From Elymus sibiricus (taxonomy: Eukaryota; Streptophyta; Magnoliopsida; Poales; Poaceae): 64,000 nt of DNA. The position numbers and the translations under genes were made by a program. Positions 45,340 to 56,625 of the stretch are shown one piece after another (position 1 is the stretch's first letter; every line of letters starts with the position of its first letter). Under the pieces are notes generated by a model that made no database searches, was not told the DNA's origin, and worked only from the letters and a program-made list of their open reading frames with translations. The stretch spans positions 451,087,379-451,151,378 of the forward strand of contig CM077676.1 in the NCBI GenBank assembly GCA_039707655.1, given 5' to 3'.

Positions 45340-47060
45340 TGGCGATTTAGCCAGTCTTTCGAGGCCGCAGCAGAGGCGGCGGGCCGTAGCGGCGAAAACA
45401 GCTCGAAGCGAGGTGGCTCGCATTGAACGTATGGCGGCTCAGAAAGGCCAATCAGGCGGTGGGCCAGCGCGTGGTCGCAGCGGCGATGGCGGAGACGGCA
45501 ATTTGAAGTGTGACCGCAGCAGAGCCAAAGCCGGGCAGCTTTAGAATAGACCCGCCGGCTTAGAATAGATCCTCCGGGTCACCTCTCTTTTTTTTTCTTT
45601 TTTTTTTCTTTTTCGCTGGGTCAACTTTCCCCATCTTATCTTTCTTTCTTTATTCTCCAACCGGCCATATGGAGGCCACGGGAGAAAAAACAGCCAGCAT
45701 GCGCAGGGGAAAGCCGGCGTGCGGGCATGCGACCTGGCCGGAGTAGGCGCGCGGAAGACGGCGCAGGTGTGCCGGAGCGAGGTGATGCGCGCGGGACGGA
45801 GCTGGCCACCACGCAGCGGCAAGGCGAGCCGCGGCTGAGGGCGGCGCCGGCCACGACGGCTCGGCAGCGGGGCGAACCGGCGGGGCGGCCGGCGGCTCAA
45901 GGTGTGGCGCCGGAGCGAGGAGCGGAGAGCCGGCGGAAGAGGTGCTTGGAGGCGGCGGCCCGAGGCTGGCCACGGCGGAGATGGCGGCTTGCAGACGGGG
46001 GCAGAGAGCCTGGCGGCGCCGGTCCGCGGCAGCGCGGCAGGGCGGTTCATCCGCGGGTACAGAGGCGCCGGGCGGCTCGCGCGGCTGGCACGGCGACTCA
46101 CGGGTGGCTCGGCGGAGTGTCTTAGCGCGGCACCGGCTCGCGAGGCGCCGTGGAGACGGGCGAGGCAGCGGCTTGGGAGGCCGGTCCGGCGGCTCAACGC
46201 AGTAGCCGAGGCGGGCGCGGCGCGGGTCGAGCGGGGGCGAGGCCAGCCGGCTCATGGCGCGGCGGCGGCTCGCGAGGCGCCGGAGGGCCGCGGCGGGGCG
46301 GCTCGCGATGGAAGAAGCGCGCGCGCCCAGGCGACTTGGCAGGTGTGGCGAAGGCGGCGGCCAACCGGGCGGCTCGGAGCAGCTGCGTGTAGAGGCAAGG
46401 CGCGGTGCAGCGGGTGCGGCAGTAGAGCCGGCGGCCGGGTGTGCAACAGGCGCGGCACGGAGGCGCAGTGCGCGGGCGAATTTGGAGAGCAGAGTCCAGC
46501 GGCTCGGGTCAGGCCGTGGTTCGCTGGGCGGAGGCGGAGGCGGCCGGAGGGGCGCCAGTGAGGGGAATCCGCGGCCGCGGCAGAGGGTCCGCGAGGCGGA
46601 GTAGCGGCTTGAGAGGCCGCGGTGGCGGAAACGGCCGGCGATGGCGGCTCGGCGGCTCCTCAAGGCGAGGCGGGAGGTCGGCGCGGCGGCAGGCGCGGCG
46701 GCGACTCGGAACGAGTCCAAGGCGGCGACTTGAGGCGTGCTCGGCGGCTCGGTAATGCAGGGCTCGGCGGCGGCCGTGGTGGGGGCTCGAGCCGGCGAGG
46801 GGGCGCAGCGCGGACGTCAGCGGCAGCCGGTGCTAGCGACTTGAGGCGGCGCGCGAGGTCGCAGAAACCTCGGCGGCTCGGAGGCGACGGAGGGCGGCTT
46901 GGAGGCCGGGCTGTTCCAGACTGCTCCGGCAAGGACGAATTGGAAACACACGGAGCGAGGCGAAGCCACACCCACGACCAAATTTTGTCCGGGTTGTGGT
47001 TGTTTTTCCCGAGTCATGGCAGGTTTGACCCGTCCCGGTCTGGGTCTTCCTCCAGGTACT
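45340..47060. repeat. GC-rich cggcggctc block in G
   Basis: The block is extremely GC-rich, made of short words (ggcggctc, gcgaggcg, cggcggag). It is open in several frames, including 356 residues on the minus strand (45650-46720) and 219 on the plus strand (45902-46561). All are Arg/Ala/Pro/Gly/Ser low complexity without motifs. It is preceded by a pyrimidine run (about 45585-45615). It may be a repeat expansion or a captured first exon of a host gene; I see no evidence for a protein. Confidence 0.55.
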
Positions 47061-47420
47061 CTGATTTTGTTTGATGAAAAACAGACTGATCCCGTGGATA
47101 GACGTGGCGGCTCACGCTAATTTTCAGATCTTGATATAGTTAATCCAAAACTGTTGTAAATCCTTCCCAAAAACGGTCTTCCACTCATGACCACATGCTG
47201 AGTATGTTTGATTTTCCTCAGGCACAGAAAACTGCGTCAGCCTCTCGGTGAATTCGGGCGACTCAAGGTGAGACGGAGGAAACCGGCGGAGGCGACTGGC
47301 GACCCGTGGTTGCAGAGGGCGGAGCTGGCGACTTGCGGCTCGAACCACGGTCCCAGTCCTTCGGGTCAATATTGGCTTGACCATAGACTTCGCGGGGAAA
47401 CGATGATAACTTGTCCGTGA

Positions 47421-47618
47421 CTACCTCCTCGGCAACTTGCGGGGGCGCACAGACGGCGCCTTAACCTTCTTTAAACTTTCGTCGATTATAACTCTGTACC
47501 GATGAACATCCAGCTGATGCTGATCCTTCCAAGCCGAGTCTTTCTCTGTCCGGAAAATTGCGAACTTCTCGGTCCCTGGGAGCGATCCCTCCAAGAACTC
47601 AACACCACCGTGCGGGCC
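47421..47618 (-). pseudogene. Gag N-terminal remnant of element G
   Basis: Starting 26 nt inside the LTR, the minus strand encodes GGVEFLEGSLPGTEKFAIF, closely matching the conserved start of A's gag (GGVEFLAGSLPGFGKYAVG). Forty-three unrelated charged residues follow, to a TAG at 47421-47423. No ATG precedes the conserved block, and a TGA lies upstream in the LTR. The conserved bases may be kept for RNA packaging instead of for protein. Confidence 0.65.
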
Positions 47619-47635
47619 CCACGGTGGGCGCCAAC

Positions 47636-48504
47636 TGTCGTGGATTTGTCACGGCAGATGTCCTAGTATAAGGACTTAGTCGTGAGGTCCGGCGCACGTA
47701 ACTGGTAGCTTGAGAGGGGTTGAGCGGGACGAGAGACGCGGAGTTTTTACCCAGGTTCGGCCCCTCCAATGGAGGTAAAAGCCTACGTCCTGCTTTGTGT
47801 CTTATATTGATGACGATGACGATCTCGGTTACAAGGGTGCAGAGTCAGCACCTCTAATCTCGAGACCCTCTAATCTGACTATCTTTCTGACCTGTCTATG
47901 AGACCTGTCTATGAGACCTGTCTATGAGACGTCTAACCTGACCCTCTTGGGGTGACCCGCCCCTCCTTATAAAGGCTGAAGGGGCGGTTTACATGTAGAG
48001 TCTAAGTCGGATTGATGACTTCCCATCGCGGGCTTCTCTTCATGGGCTTCCGAGTCCTGGGCTTGTAACCCGTCCCGGGCGGCTTACAACCAGGGCTTAT
48101 CTTCAGAGACTCATCTCCGTGACTGTCTGATAACACTGTTCACCTCCTGGCACTGTAGCATCCGGGTTAGCCTCCTGACACTGTAGCCGGGTTAGCCTCC
48201 TGACACTGTAACCGGGTTACCATCCTGACACTGTAGCTGCCGGGTTACACCCTGACACTGTAGTTGCCGGGTTACACCCCTGACACTGTAGCTGCCGGGT
48301 TACACCCCTGACACTGTAGCTGCCGGGTTACACCCTGACACTGTAGCTGCCGGGTTACCATTGTCTGCCGGGTTAGAACTGTGACCAGGTCTGTACTGTT
48401 TGCCGGGTCAGCATGTCTGCCGGGTCAGTACTGTTCTCCGGGTCAGTACTGTTTGCCGGGTCAGCATGTCTGCCGGGTTATACCGTGGGGTAATATCCCC
48501 GTCA
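47636..48504 (-). repeat. 5' LTR of element G (869 bp)
   Basis: This partner of the left LTR has the TATA box at 47966-47975 on the minus strand and eight minisatellite units. It is followed by the second GGATG. Small differences from the left copy include cctcca/gatgg and acatg/atagag. Confidence 0.92.
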
Positions 48505-49290
48505 GGATGCGAGCGCGCCGGGGGTTGATCCAGGAGGTGGGCGCGGCTGCTCGCCAGGACGGCCAGAATCGGCACCCGATCCGGGCTCAAATGCCACCCA
48601 TTTGGGAGGTGGGCGTCGGTCCACGGAAGCGGGGTGCTGGTCTCCCAGTAGCGCCGGAATACATCCACCTTCATGTACGGCCGGAAGCGCAGCGGGGCCA
48701 CCGGAGGGAGATGGAGAAGGCGGCCGGCGAGCTGGAGTTCACGGTGGCGCCCCCGACGACGCGGAGGACGACCCCGCCTCGTGGTCATGCTTGGCCTTCT
48801 TGCCGGGAACCCACTTCCAAAACCCCATGGAGGCGGCCGCCGGGGAGCGAAGAGGGCCGAGCTGGGCGACGCTAGGGTTTGCTGGTCAGGGCGGGAGAGG
48901 ACAGGGGAGTGGAAGTGTGTGGGACGCATCGAGGAAGTGGACTGGCCGGTCCACGACTTTGCCACAAAAAAGGATGCGGCCGGGGGTGTCTGGGAGGCTG
49001 ACGTGCGGGGCTGTCTGCCCGTGTGGATTTAATGGGGCCGGTGGGGAGTGATTGGGGGGCCGACATGCGGGCCCGTAGGCGGACAACGAGGCGACGCGTG
49101 CGCGTCCGTCCAGTGTCCGGCTTGACGCAAATCTGGCCAAAAATGCGCCCAGTTTACGCCGAAGGGGACACAAGCCGGACACATTTTGAGTTTGCTCCCG
49201 CGCGTTGGATCGCCGAATCTATTCATTTCGCCGCAAACGGATGCGGCCGGGCCAAATGGGGCCGCGCGTTGGAGTTGGCCTTACTCCAAA
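48505..49290 (-). pseudogene. Element F, N-terminal part of a decayed repeat protein and GC-rich leader
   Basis: On the minus strand the frame includes MKVDVFRRYWETSTPLPWTD then AHLPNGWHLSPDRVPI, then ASSRAH, with a one-base shift to INPRRARIP that leads into the part left of G. Upstream (48965-49290) is a GC-rich leader with gcgcgtccg and ggccaaatggggccgcgcg words, of a type common in Triticeae intergenic repeats. The right edge near 49290 is inferred because the duplicate copy at 57366 lacks the GC-rich part. Function is unknown. Confidence 0.5.
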
Positions 49291-50800
49291 GTCCAAACCC
49301 AGAAAAAAACTGTTGACATATTATTAGAATACTGATCTACTATTTCATTAGGCAGGAGGTAAAGGAACCGAGTACATGGCCGACCTGGCGAGATTCAGAC
49401 ACGCGGATTAGACAGATTTTGCCATAATTTTGTAGACAGATTCAGACATCCAGACTACACATATTTTGTCATATGTACTAACTCAGCACCACCAAAGATC
49501 TATCCAGATTTGATTTGCTAGCACCCTACATGCCAGCAGCTCTGCTATCATGAACAAGGCAAATAACAATGAATAAATATATGTGATCTAGGCAGGCATA
49601 GTATCAACCTCATCATTAATCAAGCTTCTCTGCAATAATTAAGCACACGGCCCCATGATGGTACTAAGATCACTAACTAAGCTGTGCCCACAGTTAGGTT
49701 AGGCCTAATGCTGTTTTCTGCACCAGTTCTTCTATAGATAGCACAACGTATGCTGTGCAGTGCTAATGCCAAACTTGGCTTGACATTTTGGCCACCCTGC
49801 ATGGCATTGCTCTCTTGTTCTATGCAGCTCTGCTTGCAGAGTCTTCACATCCTCATTTCTGAGACAGAGCACGCGTGCAATCACCGATCAGGTTCAGACA
49901 GCATCTGCAGGAAAAGAAGTGAGAACACCACTGAGAAAAAGCTGGCCAATGTGATGATTGACAGACCAGTTGGTAGTGCCTAGTTTCACACACACTGATA
50001 CTAAAATATCTGAACTGTTTGGAGCCCTTCGAGATCTGCTACTTTGTGCCTCCCACTATGGATAGCTGAGAGATACTACCGAGCTTCCATGACTGCAACC
50101 AAGTTAGTGTAAGTTCTAGCAGGTCACTGAGTGAGTGAGTCAGTGAGTGGAGCAAGTGCTATCAAACACACACAAGAACTGGTGCAGAGGAAATGCAGTC
50201 TAGTTTTTTCTGTTTTCTTCTTTCTTATTTTCTGAGTGGAAGAAATGTAGTCTAGTGGGAGGTAATCAGGTGATGCAATGGCACATCATGGGCAAGAAAA
50301 GGAAGCATCTTGTGCTTATGAGTCATAGAGCAACATATGTACAGATCATGTTACTTTGCTGGCTGTAAACTTTCTGGGAAATCAATCAGCACTAGTACGT
50401 GGAGTAACATCCAGTCTCTCTGTGCTTTGGATCACCGACACCTTCAGACAAGTGTAATGGTTTTTGTGAGGAGCACTAGAGGACATGAAAGTTAGCATCA
50501 CAGAAAGTGAAGAGCAAAGTACTCCCTCCGTCCCAAAATAAGTTACACTTATTTTGGGACGGAGGGAGTACTACATTCACGTGGAACATTATCATTATTA
50601 TCAAGCCTGGAAGTTTAACACCGCCATCAGCATTAACCTTTCCGGTGTAAAGCTCAGGGTCCTCTCAGTCCCAGGCACTAACAAACATATTTCTGTTCTT
50701 ATACTAAACTGAATGAAGATGGCAATGGTTAACTATTCATTTTCACCCCAAATAAAAAAACACGGAGTTGTCTTGACCTGGTAAGATCTGCAGAATGATC
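49291..50800. repeat. Diverged duplicated segment, copy 1
   Basis: It matches 57366-58560 in order: actccaaagtccaaacc, cgagattcagacacgc, cagattttgccataatttt, gtgctaatg(c/t)caaa, gcatggcattgc(t/c)ctcttg, gaaaaagctggcc(a/t)(a/g)t, cccactatggatagc, gtgcttatgagtcatagagc, ttactttgctggctgtaaac. The short ORF at 49750-49983 is within it and has no domain, and its counterpart is broken in the other copy. Confidence 0.75.
50522..50568. mobile_element. Minimal Stowaway-type MITE (47 bp)
   Basis: Inverted repeats starting CTCCCTCCGTCCCAAAATAA are separated by only a few bases (centre tac) and flanked by TA on each side. The palindrome extends to 26-bp arms (50518-50543 and 50547-50572). It consists of ends only, so it is a deletion derivative. 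It is absent from the duplicate copy at the matching place near 58335. Confidence 0.88.
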
Positions 50801-52138
50801 AAAGATTCAAAGGCAGAGACCTGCATTACCCATCTGATGTTTCGTGCTAACTTCCTACTTAAATTCATCAGCGCAGCACTAGAACCCCAAGCAACGACAA
50901 GACAATCAAGTGTGTGTCTCAGGCACGGCTGCCCGCGGTTAGCTAAACCATCGGCGGCAGCCATCATGCATGAACCTCTTACATAAAGTGGGATTTCATT
51001 AATTTGCGCCGGCAAGCATCTTTTGATCTTGTGGGATTTCATAAATTCTCGAATTCATTCATATTTTTTACTTATTCTTTATTTCTTTGTAGCTGAAATT
51101 AATTAAGGCTGGATATTGATGCATAACATTATGTTATATTGTGTGTGAATAAAATTTTGCAATAAAACTGAAGATACTATGATCTAGAATGTGACTTTTA
51201 TAACATAAGAACATGTAAATTTGAACTTTTGCTTCATTTTTCCATTCAAATAAAAGGCTTTTACAATGAAAGGCTCTAATTAGATCGTTTGGATGCTCCA
51301 AAGACACGATACATTGACCTGTTTTCTGGCATGCTACACCTATTGTTCAATCACTCATGTATTGTCTTACTTTTCCATGCCCTTCCTACTTGGTTTACAT
51401 ACTTGATGAAGAACACTTATAGCTAGAGAACCATTAGATCCAGCATAGAGCTTTTGCATATATGAAATAATGAAATTCAGCCTCTACTATTAGTGGTCTT
51501 ATGAACAGTCTTTCACTTTGTAGCCCCGTTTTACATGCAACTACTTTTGTTTCTTCCCGGGCATCCCAACCCATCTCCAATTCTTGCCATGACACTAATT
51601 CCTATACTGCAGAAAATATGTTTCGTGAAACTGTAACCCATGTTTATTTTAACTGAACAAACTGCGACGACACTTCAATTCAATATGCCTGCTTCCTTCT
51701 TTGTTGAATACAACCATATGTGCTTGCAAGTGCTTCCGGAGACTCTTTCCCTTTATTGACCCTGTTTATTCTAAAGAAATATGCAACAATGTACCACTAC
51801 GTTTATTCTAAAGAAATCCACCATCCTCAACAATCTCCCATTTGCAAGAAACACTTACATCCGTGTTCCAAAATATTTACGTGCTCCATATCCATTTAAA
51901 TATTCTAATTAGAATACTTAAGCTAATAACATCCATTGTATGTGTTATTATAAAAGTACATATGCATATTGTATGAATTGAAGGAATGACATATGCTCTA
52001 CGTCTGTTTGGAAGTAAGAAAGATAAAGAGAAGAGGACATTGTGTCAGTAACTCAAGTGCATGAATTAGGCCTATTGAATTGTATATCTACAAATGGAGT
52101 AGAGATAATGGTCTATGCTTCATTGATCAATTAACTTG
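50801..52138. other. AT-rich sequence without recognised feature
   Basis: I see no domain-bearing ORF, LTR or inverted repeat here. The AT-rich segment from 51060 on might be the decayed flank of the CACTA element that follows. Confidence 0.4.
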
Positions 52139-55100
52139 CACTACCAAGAAATAGGTTTTGTGTAGCACCGGCGACATCTTATCAAACATACTATGACCGA
52201 ACGCCTGAATTGGGTAGGATAAAACAAACCAAAAATTAGTCACTTGTAGGAAGGTAAATCCTGCCCCACATTATAATTTCAATACATGCATCAAGACATG
52301 TCGAAAGACAAACAAAATGAAAAGCATGGATATTGTCTCCTAAAAAAATAACAATACTAACTTTGTTTGTGTGACTATTATAACATACCATACCACAGAG
52401 CTTCTGAGCTATCCAGAAGTGGCTAGATATTTTATGTTAACATAGATAGTTTCGATAGCACGTGGGGCAACTATAGCATTGATCCGATCTCCAAAGAAAA
52501 GAACTACAATATTTTAGAAGACATAAACCAAATTCGTAAGTAAAAGATATTTCTGACAAATGTTTCTCTAGTGGTCATGCATTGATGTTCCATTTCTATA
52601 AATTTACAATTGTATATTTTTTTAGATATATCAACTTCTGACATAGAGAAACATTCTAACATATTCTTCACTTGTACTCACCTTCAAGCTGCATTTTTTC
52701 TATCCATGTTGCACCACCTTGTACATGTTTAAATTATGTACCCATATGAACGTGCTAAGAAATTTAACTCCCTTAAGTAAAGATAACGGCAGCATACAAA
52801 GCAACATGATTGTTTAATCTTGCAAAGAGTCAATTATATTAACTGCATCATACTCGTTGTTAAGCTCAGTTTGAAAACACGCGTCTGTATACAAAATTTC
52901 TTCCATTGTATCCTTCAAATCCTTATGTGGAATTGAATTTAGTTTTTTGATGTGATGCTGCCAGAATCTGCATATCCCCTTCATAAAAAAAAGAATTTGC
53001 AAACCAAACTTCTTTCTGATGCTTGTGGTGTTTTCCATCCCTCAACGTCCAATGATAAATAATTTAAACCATTGCACGCTCTCGTTTGTTGTCTACCGAC
53101 ATTCCTTTCATTATTGTCCACTGTTGGAGAACTTGAACTATTGCTTATTCGTCTGTTATGGGTGATACCTCCATTTCCATTCATCGGTGCATCAAGAAAG
53201 GAAGAGACCTTATGGATGGTTGCATAGATACCGACAATATGTAGATACGAAGCAATATGAGTGATGACCATTGCATCGAATAGCATAATATTTGCATCTT
53301 CCTTGACTGTCTAGCCCGGCATGCTTATCAATGTGGTCACCGCTTTGGTGGAGGTGGTGATTAGAGAGATAAACTTCGTGTCATTGCAGCCGGAGGTCTT
53401 GTGCTTCTACAGGAAGGAGTCCAATATTCAAACACCAGTATGTTTCTTGTCTCGAGAGGCTTTGGGGTTTAGGCGGTCCAGAGCAAAGGTGACAAGGCCC
53501 ATCTTCTTTTTAGTTTCCAATAGACCTACATCATACTAGAGATTGATGGATTTCATCCCCGAGTTATCTACGAGTCCACAACCAAGGGCAGGTGATCTCT
53601 GAAGCAAGAAAGAGAATGACTCCAGTATGCACCGTGCCATAATATAGTATCCCTTGGCACATCACCACTATGTACAAGATCTTCACTTGTAGCTTGATGT
53701 TTGTCATGAACATTAATCACATCGGGAAAAGACACACCCACAAGAGCGGGATTTGCACTTGGGCCACTTGAGTTTGCAGGCTTCCTACAACAAATGGACC
53801 AAACAACACCAACAAGCTTGTATTTATATCCTACATTTCCCAAATTACTGCAACAAGCAATATGGCACGTGATAGTCATGCTACTATTTTGACTTCTCTG
53901 TGAAACGAACAACCATCCTAGCGATCCAAACCTCGCTAAAATGTAGATGTGTAATCTCTCCAGTCAAAGCTCCGATATGTTTCTATATAGTGGACCGCAA
54001 AATCATTTATTAGGAGAGCAACCGGAGGACAAAGTTGCAACAATATGTGGCTATCCTTTCTGCTCGTGTATCCAATAATGTGTAAAACCACTGCTTGTGT
54101 ATCATCACCAGAAACACCAGCAAAACAATGGTTTGATAACCTAATTACCATGGAGCCGAGTGGATGATTACGACAAGAAATAAGCCAACATATTCATGGA
54201 TACCATTATTATCACATCATTCACAAAACATAGAGATCTGCTGGTAGTGCCTAGATGCGCCCTTTTGAACGGGATGCTCCATGTCTTGAATAACAACCGG
54301 TCATCTGATCTGCCTGCCGGCTAAATGCCTTGCATATGTATTATATATTCAATAAATATGTCAAAGATGAGTAGTAAACCATCTTAAAATATGTATTATA
54401 CTTATTGGAGGCTCTTTATGACCTCCCACATAAATAATTAAAAAAACTAATGTGAAATAAATTTTGTGTCAGATTATCTTAGGAACCACACGCCCCCTCT
54501 CAGACAACCGCACATGAACGCCATCGAGCTTGATTGGCATATTGGGGTGGGCAATAGGCAAATGAGAATATTTTTTTCCATCTAAGTCCTCCCAAAAAAA
54601 GTTCCTTCAGCGATTTATCTTGGCGCGGGGGAGGGGGGCTATGGTCCCCTGGCTATACACACCAGGTCCCCTGCACAGGTGGGAAGGGGAAGAACTAATG
54701 TTTTGAGTGAGGGCCGAGGATATCCCATATTTCAGAGAATAAATTAAAATATTACCAGCAAGGAAATGGAAAGGGGTCAAGGGTACATACCTGAAACCCT
54801 AGAGGAAGACTATGGTAGTGTCGTACCAAAAATCATCTCCCAGGTATTGCGAGAAGCCGCCGAGCAAGTTATAATGAACTTTGATGTTTTTGTGAAATTG
54901 ACACTTATCTCATGACGACCCAAACCTACCTAAAATAGCCATTGTGAACAATAGATGAATAAGTAAATCTGCTTAGCGTGCGCATTATATTTCTATATAT
55001 AAGACTTGAAGTGGAACCCTAGCTATTAGGATAGTAGGTGTTGGACAAAGTTGCAATAATTTCTGAATTTATCCATGTAGTAAGTTTAAAAAATGCATTG

Positions 55101-55660
55101 CATTTGCATGTTTTATCTATTATCGCAGAATGTATCATATTTCATACTTACATCAATTTTTACACATTATTCTGAGATATAATCTTACGAAAAGTTGAAA
55201 TCCATTAATTAGATATTTTCTGCTTTCATTAAGAGTATGAATATTACAAAAACTTAATATAGAAGGTCAAGCAAGAAATGAAAACCACTAGGAGTCACAA
55301 ATTGGTAATTATACTTGTAAACATTCAAGATACTATTAAAATTCTTAGGTGATAACATCTAAAATGCAAAGTGTGCATGTGTATACTTGTATGGTGCAAT
55401 GTAGTCCGAGTTGCCAAATAAACCACCAATCATCACTGACAAGCCAAAGTGGGACAACCGGTCACTAGTGACCTACCACTGGACACCCATTAAATAGTCC
55501 CCACTAACCGACCGACCGGTCAGTGATATTCATCATCACTGTTGGGTCGATCGATCAATTAGTGATAACGTAGTCATCACTACGGGAAAGCCAATGGCGT
55601 GTCACTGGCCGGTCAGAGATAAGGGTTTTTGGCCAGTTTGTGCTGACTAATAATGTAGTG
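52139..55660. mobile_element. Probable CACTA-type DNA transposon, degenerate
   Basis: It starts CACTACCAAGAAATAGG at 52139 and ends taatgTAGTG at 55660. The right subterminal region carries repeated ccggtca(c/g)t(a/g)gtga words (55440-55620), typical of grass CACTA elements; accggcgac sits near the left end. The 3-bp flanks (ttg and aat) do not match, so the ends may come from a decayed or chimeric element. Short minus-strand ORFs (52814-53286, 53568-54151) have no recognisable transposase motif. Confidence 0.55.
52814..53286 (-). other. Unrecognised minus-strand ORFs inside the CACTA-like element
   Basis: Two overlapping ORFs include NSIPHKDLKDTMEEILYTDA and VGIYATIHKVSSFLDAP. They read like parts of a real protein but match no family I know. 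They may be exons of a degenerate transposon-borne gene. Another fragment with LVGVSFPDVINVHDKHQ-like text lies at 53568-53912. Confidence 0.25.
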
Positions 55661-55754
55661 AATGTGTGTGCCCGCTCTCTCTACAATGCCCACACCACCT
55701 TGAGTTATCGGGATTGTCCACATATATTTACCTTCTAGTACTTGCTATGATATC

Positions 55755-56102
55755 TGTAGGGGAACACGCTATGCTACAAAAATTTTACGTGCACAATCCA
55801 ATTCTAGAAACACTATAGAGGTACAAGTAACTATCATCTCACCAATGATCAATGCAGCAGAAGAAGGGGGAGAAGAGTTGGCGAAGATCGTCGACTCCAC
55901 AACTAGTTTATACCTCCCAGATGCGAGAATTTCTTCTGGACGATCCGATGATCTAGCTAGTGTTCAAGTAGATTACACCTCAGAAGTATCCACGCGTATC
56001 GATCTAGAGGTACTGTAGCACTTTGTGGAACCAACACAAAGAGTAACAGGGAGAACTAGAGGGAGAGGAACAGCCTACCGGCGTACCGGACTAGACCAAG
56101 AC

Positions 56103-56146
<44 letters not shown>

Positions 56147-56625
56147 AGAGCAGAGCAGAGCAGCGGGGCGGTCTGCCTGAGGTCTTGGTGTACCTCCTAG
56201 TGCGCCCACTAGTCTGCTTATATAGGTGGCCGAGGGGGTCGGCCAACTTGGTGGTGGGGGGGACTTTCCTCCCACGCAGGGACGAATCCACCTAGGATTC
56301 AGACTCCCTGGCTTGAACCCCAAAGGCATCGGGTGGTTGGCCCACCTGGAACGCACCAAAAGGTTCTAGAACCTTTCGAACACTTTCAAAAGCTTCCAGT
56401 GCTGTCCGAGACATAACGGGCACTTCTGGGATACTCTTGGGTATCACCGGGACACTACTGGGACTTCACCGAACACTTCTGGGATCATCCGGAACACTTC
56501 CGAAGCCCATTCTTCAATATCTCCTAGTTTTCCTACGCACCGCTAGTCGTTAAGCGTGTGACCCTACATGTTTGATAATATACGGAACACCTTCCAGTCA
56601 ATAATTATTAGCGGGGTCTGGATAA
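55755..56625 (-). mobile_element. LTR-like fragment, probably Copia
   Basis: It starts TGTAGGGGAACACG at 55755. It includes ctagttttcctacgcaccg and cgttaagcgtgtgaccctac (56521-56570), words I recall from Triticeae LTRs. On the minus strand a TATA box (TATATAAG, about 56218-56225) sits upstream of a leader, giving minus orientation. No inner coding region is found, so it is a solo LTR or truncated copy. It ends at an Athila LTR start at 56626. Confidence 0.5.
56102..56163. repeat. (GA)n microsatellite with gagca tail
   Basis: A GA run of about 44 bp is followed by four gcaga units. The Leu/Ser-repeat ORFs over it on the minus strand are artefacts. Confidence 0.95.

Larger units (their letters stand above)
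41767..48504 (-). mobile_element. Element G: coding-poor Tat-type retrotransposon, complete ends
   Basis: It is flanked by GGATG (41762-41766 and 48505-48509). The left (3') LTR is 41767-42622 and the right (5') LTR 47636-48504. The primer-binding site TGGCGCCCACCGTGGGG is the same as in A. The interior (about 5.0 kb) has no protease, RT or integrase. It keeps 62 codons resembling A's gag N-terminus, then a GC-rich block (45340-47060), tandem repeats and purine motifs. The LTRs differ by only a few substitutions and two indels, so it is young and must have been mobilised in trans, probably by an A-type element. Confidence 0.9.

Noticed and set aside
45541..46720. Long minus-strand ORFs (218 and 356 residues) and plus-strand ORFs in the GC-rich block
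   Set aside because: They are open in many frames because stops are rare at this GC content; composition is Arg/Pro/Ala/Ser low complexity and no motif is visible.
53321..54151. Candidate host gene on either strand
   Set aside because: Short ORFs without shared frame, splice sites or known motif; inside a probable CACTA element.
56091..56359. Minus-strand ORFs ending in Ser-Leu repeats
   Set aside because: They are translations of the (GA)n microsatellite.
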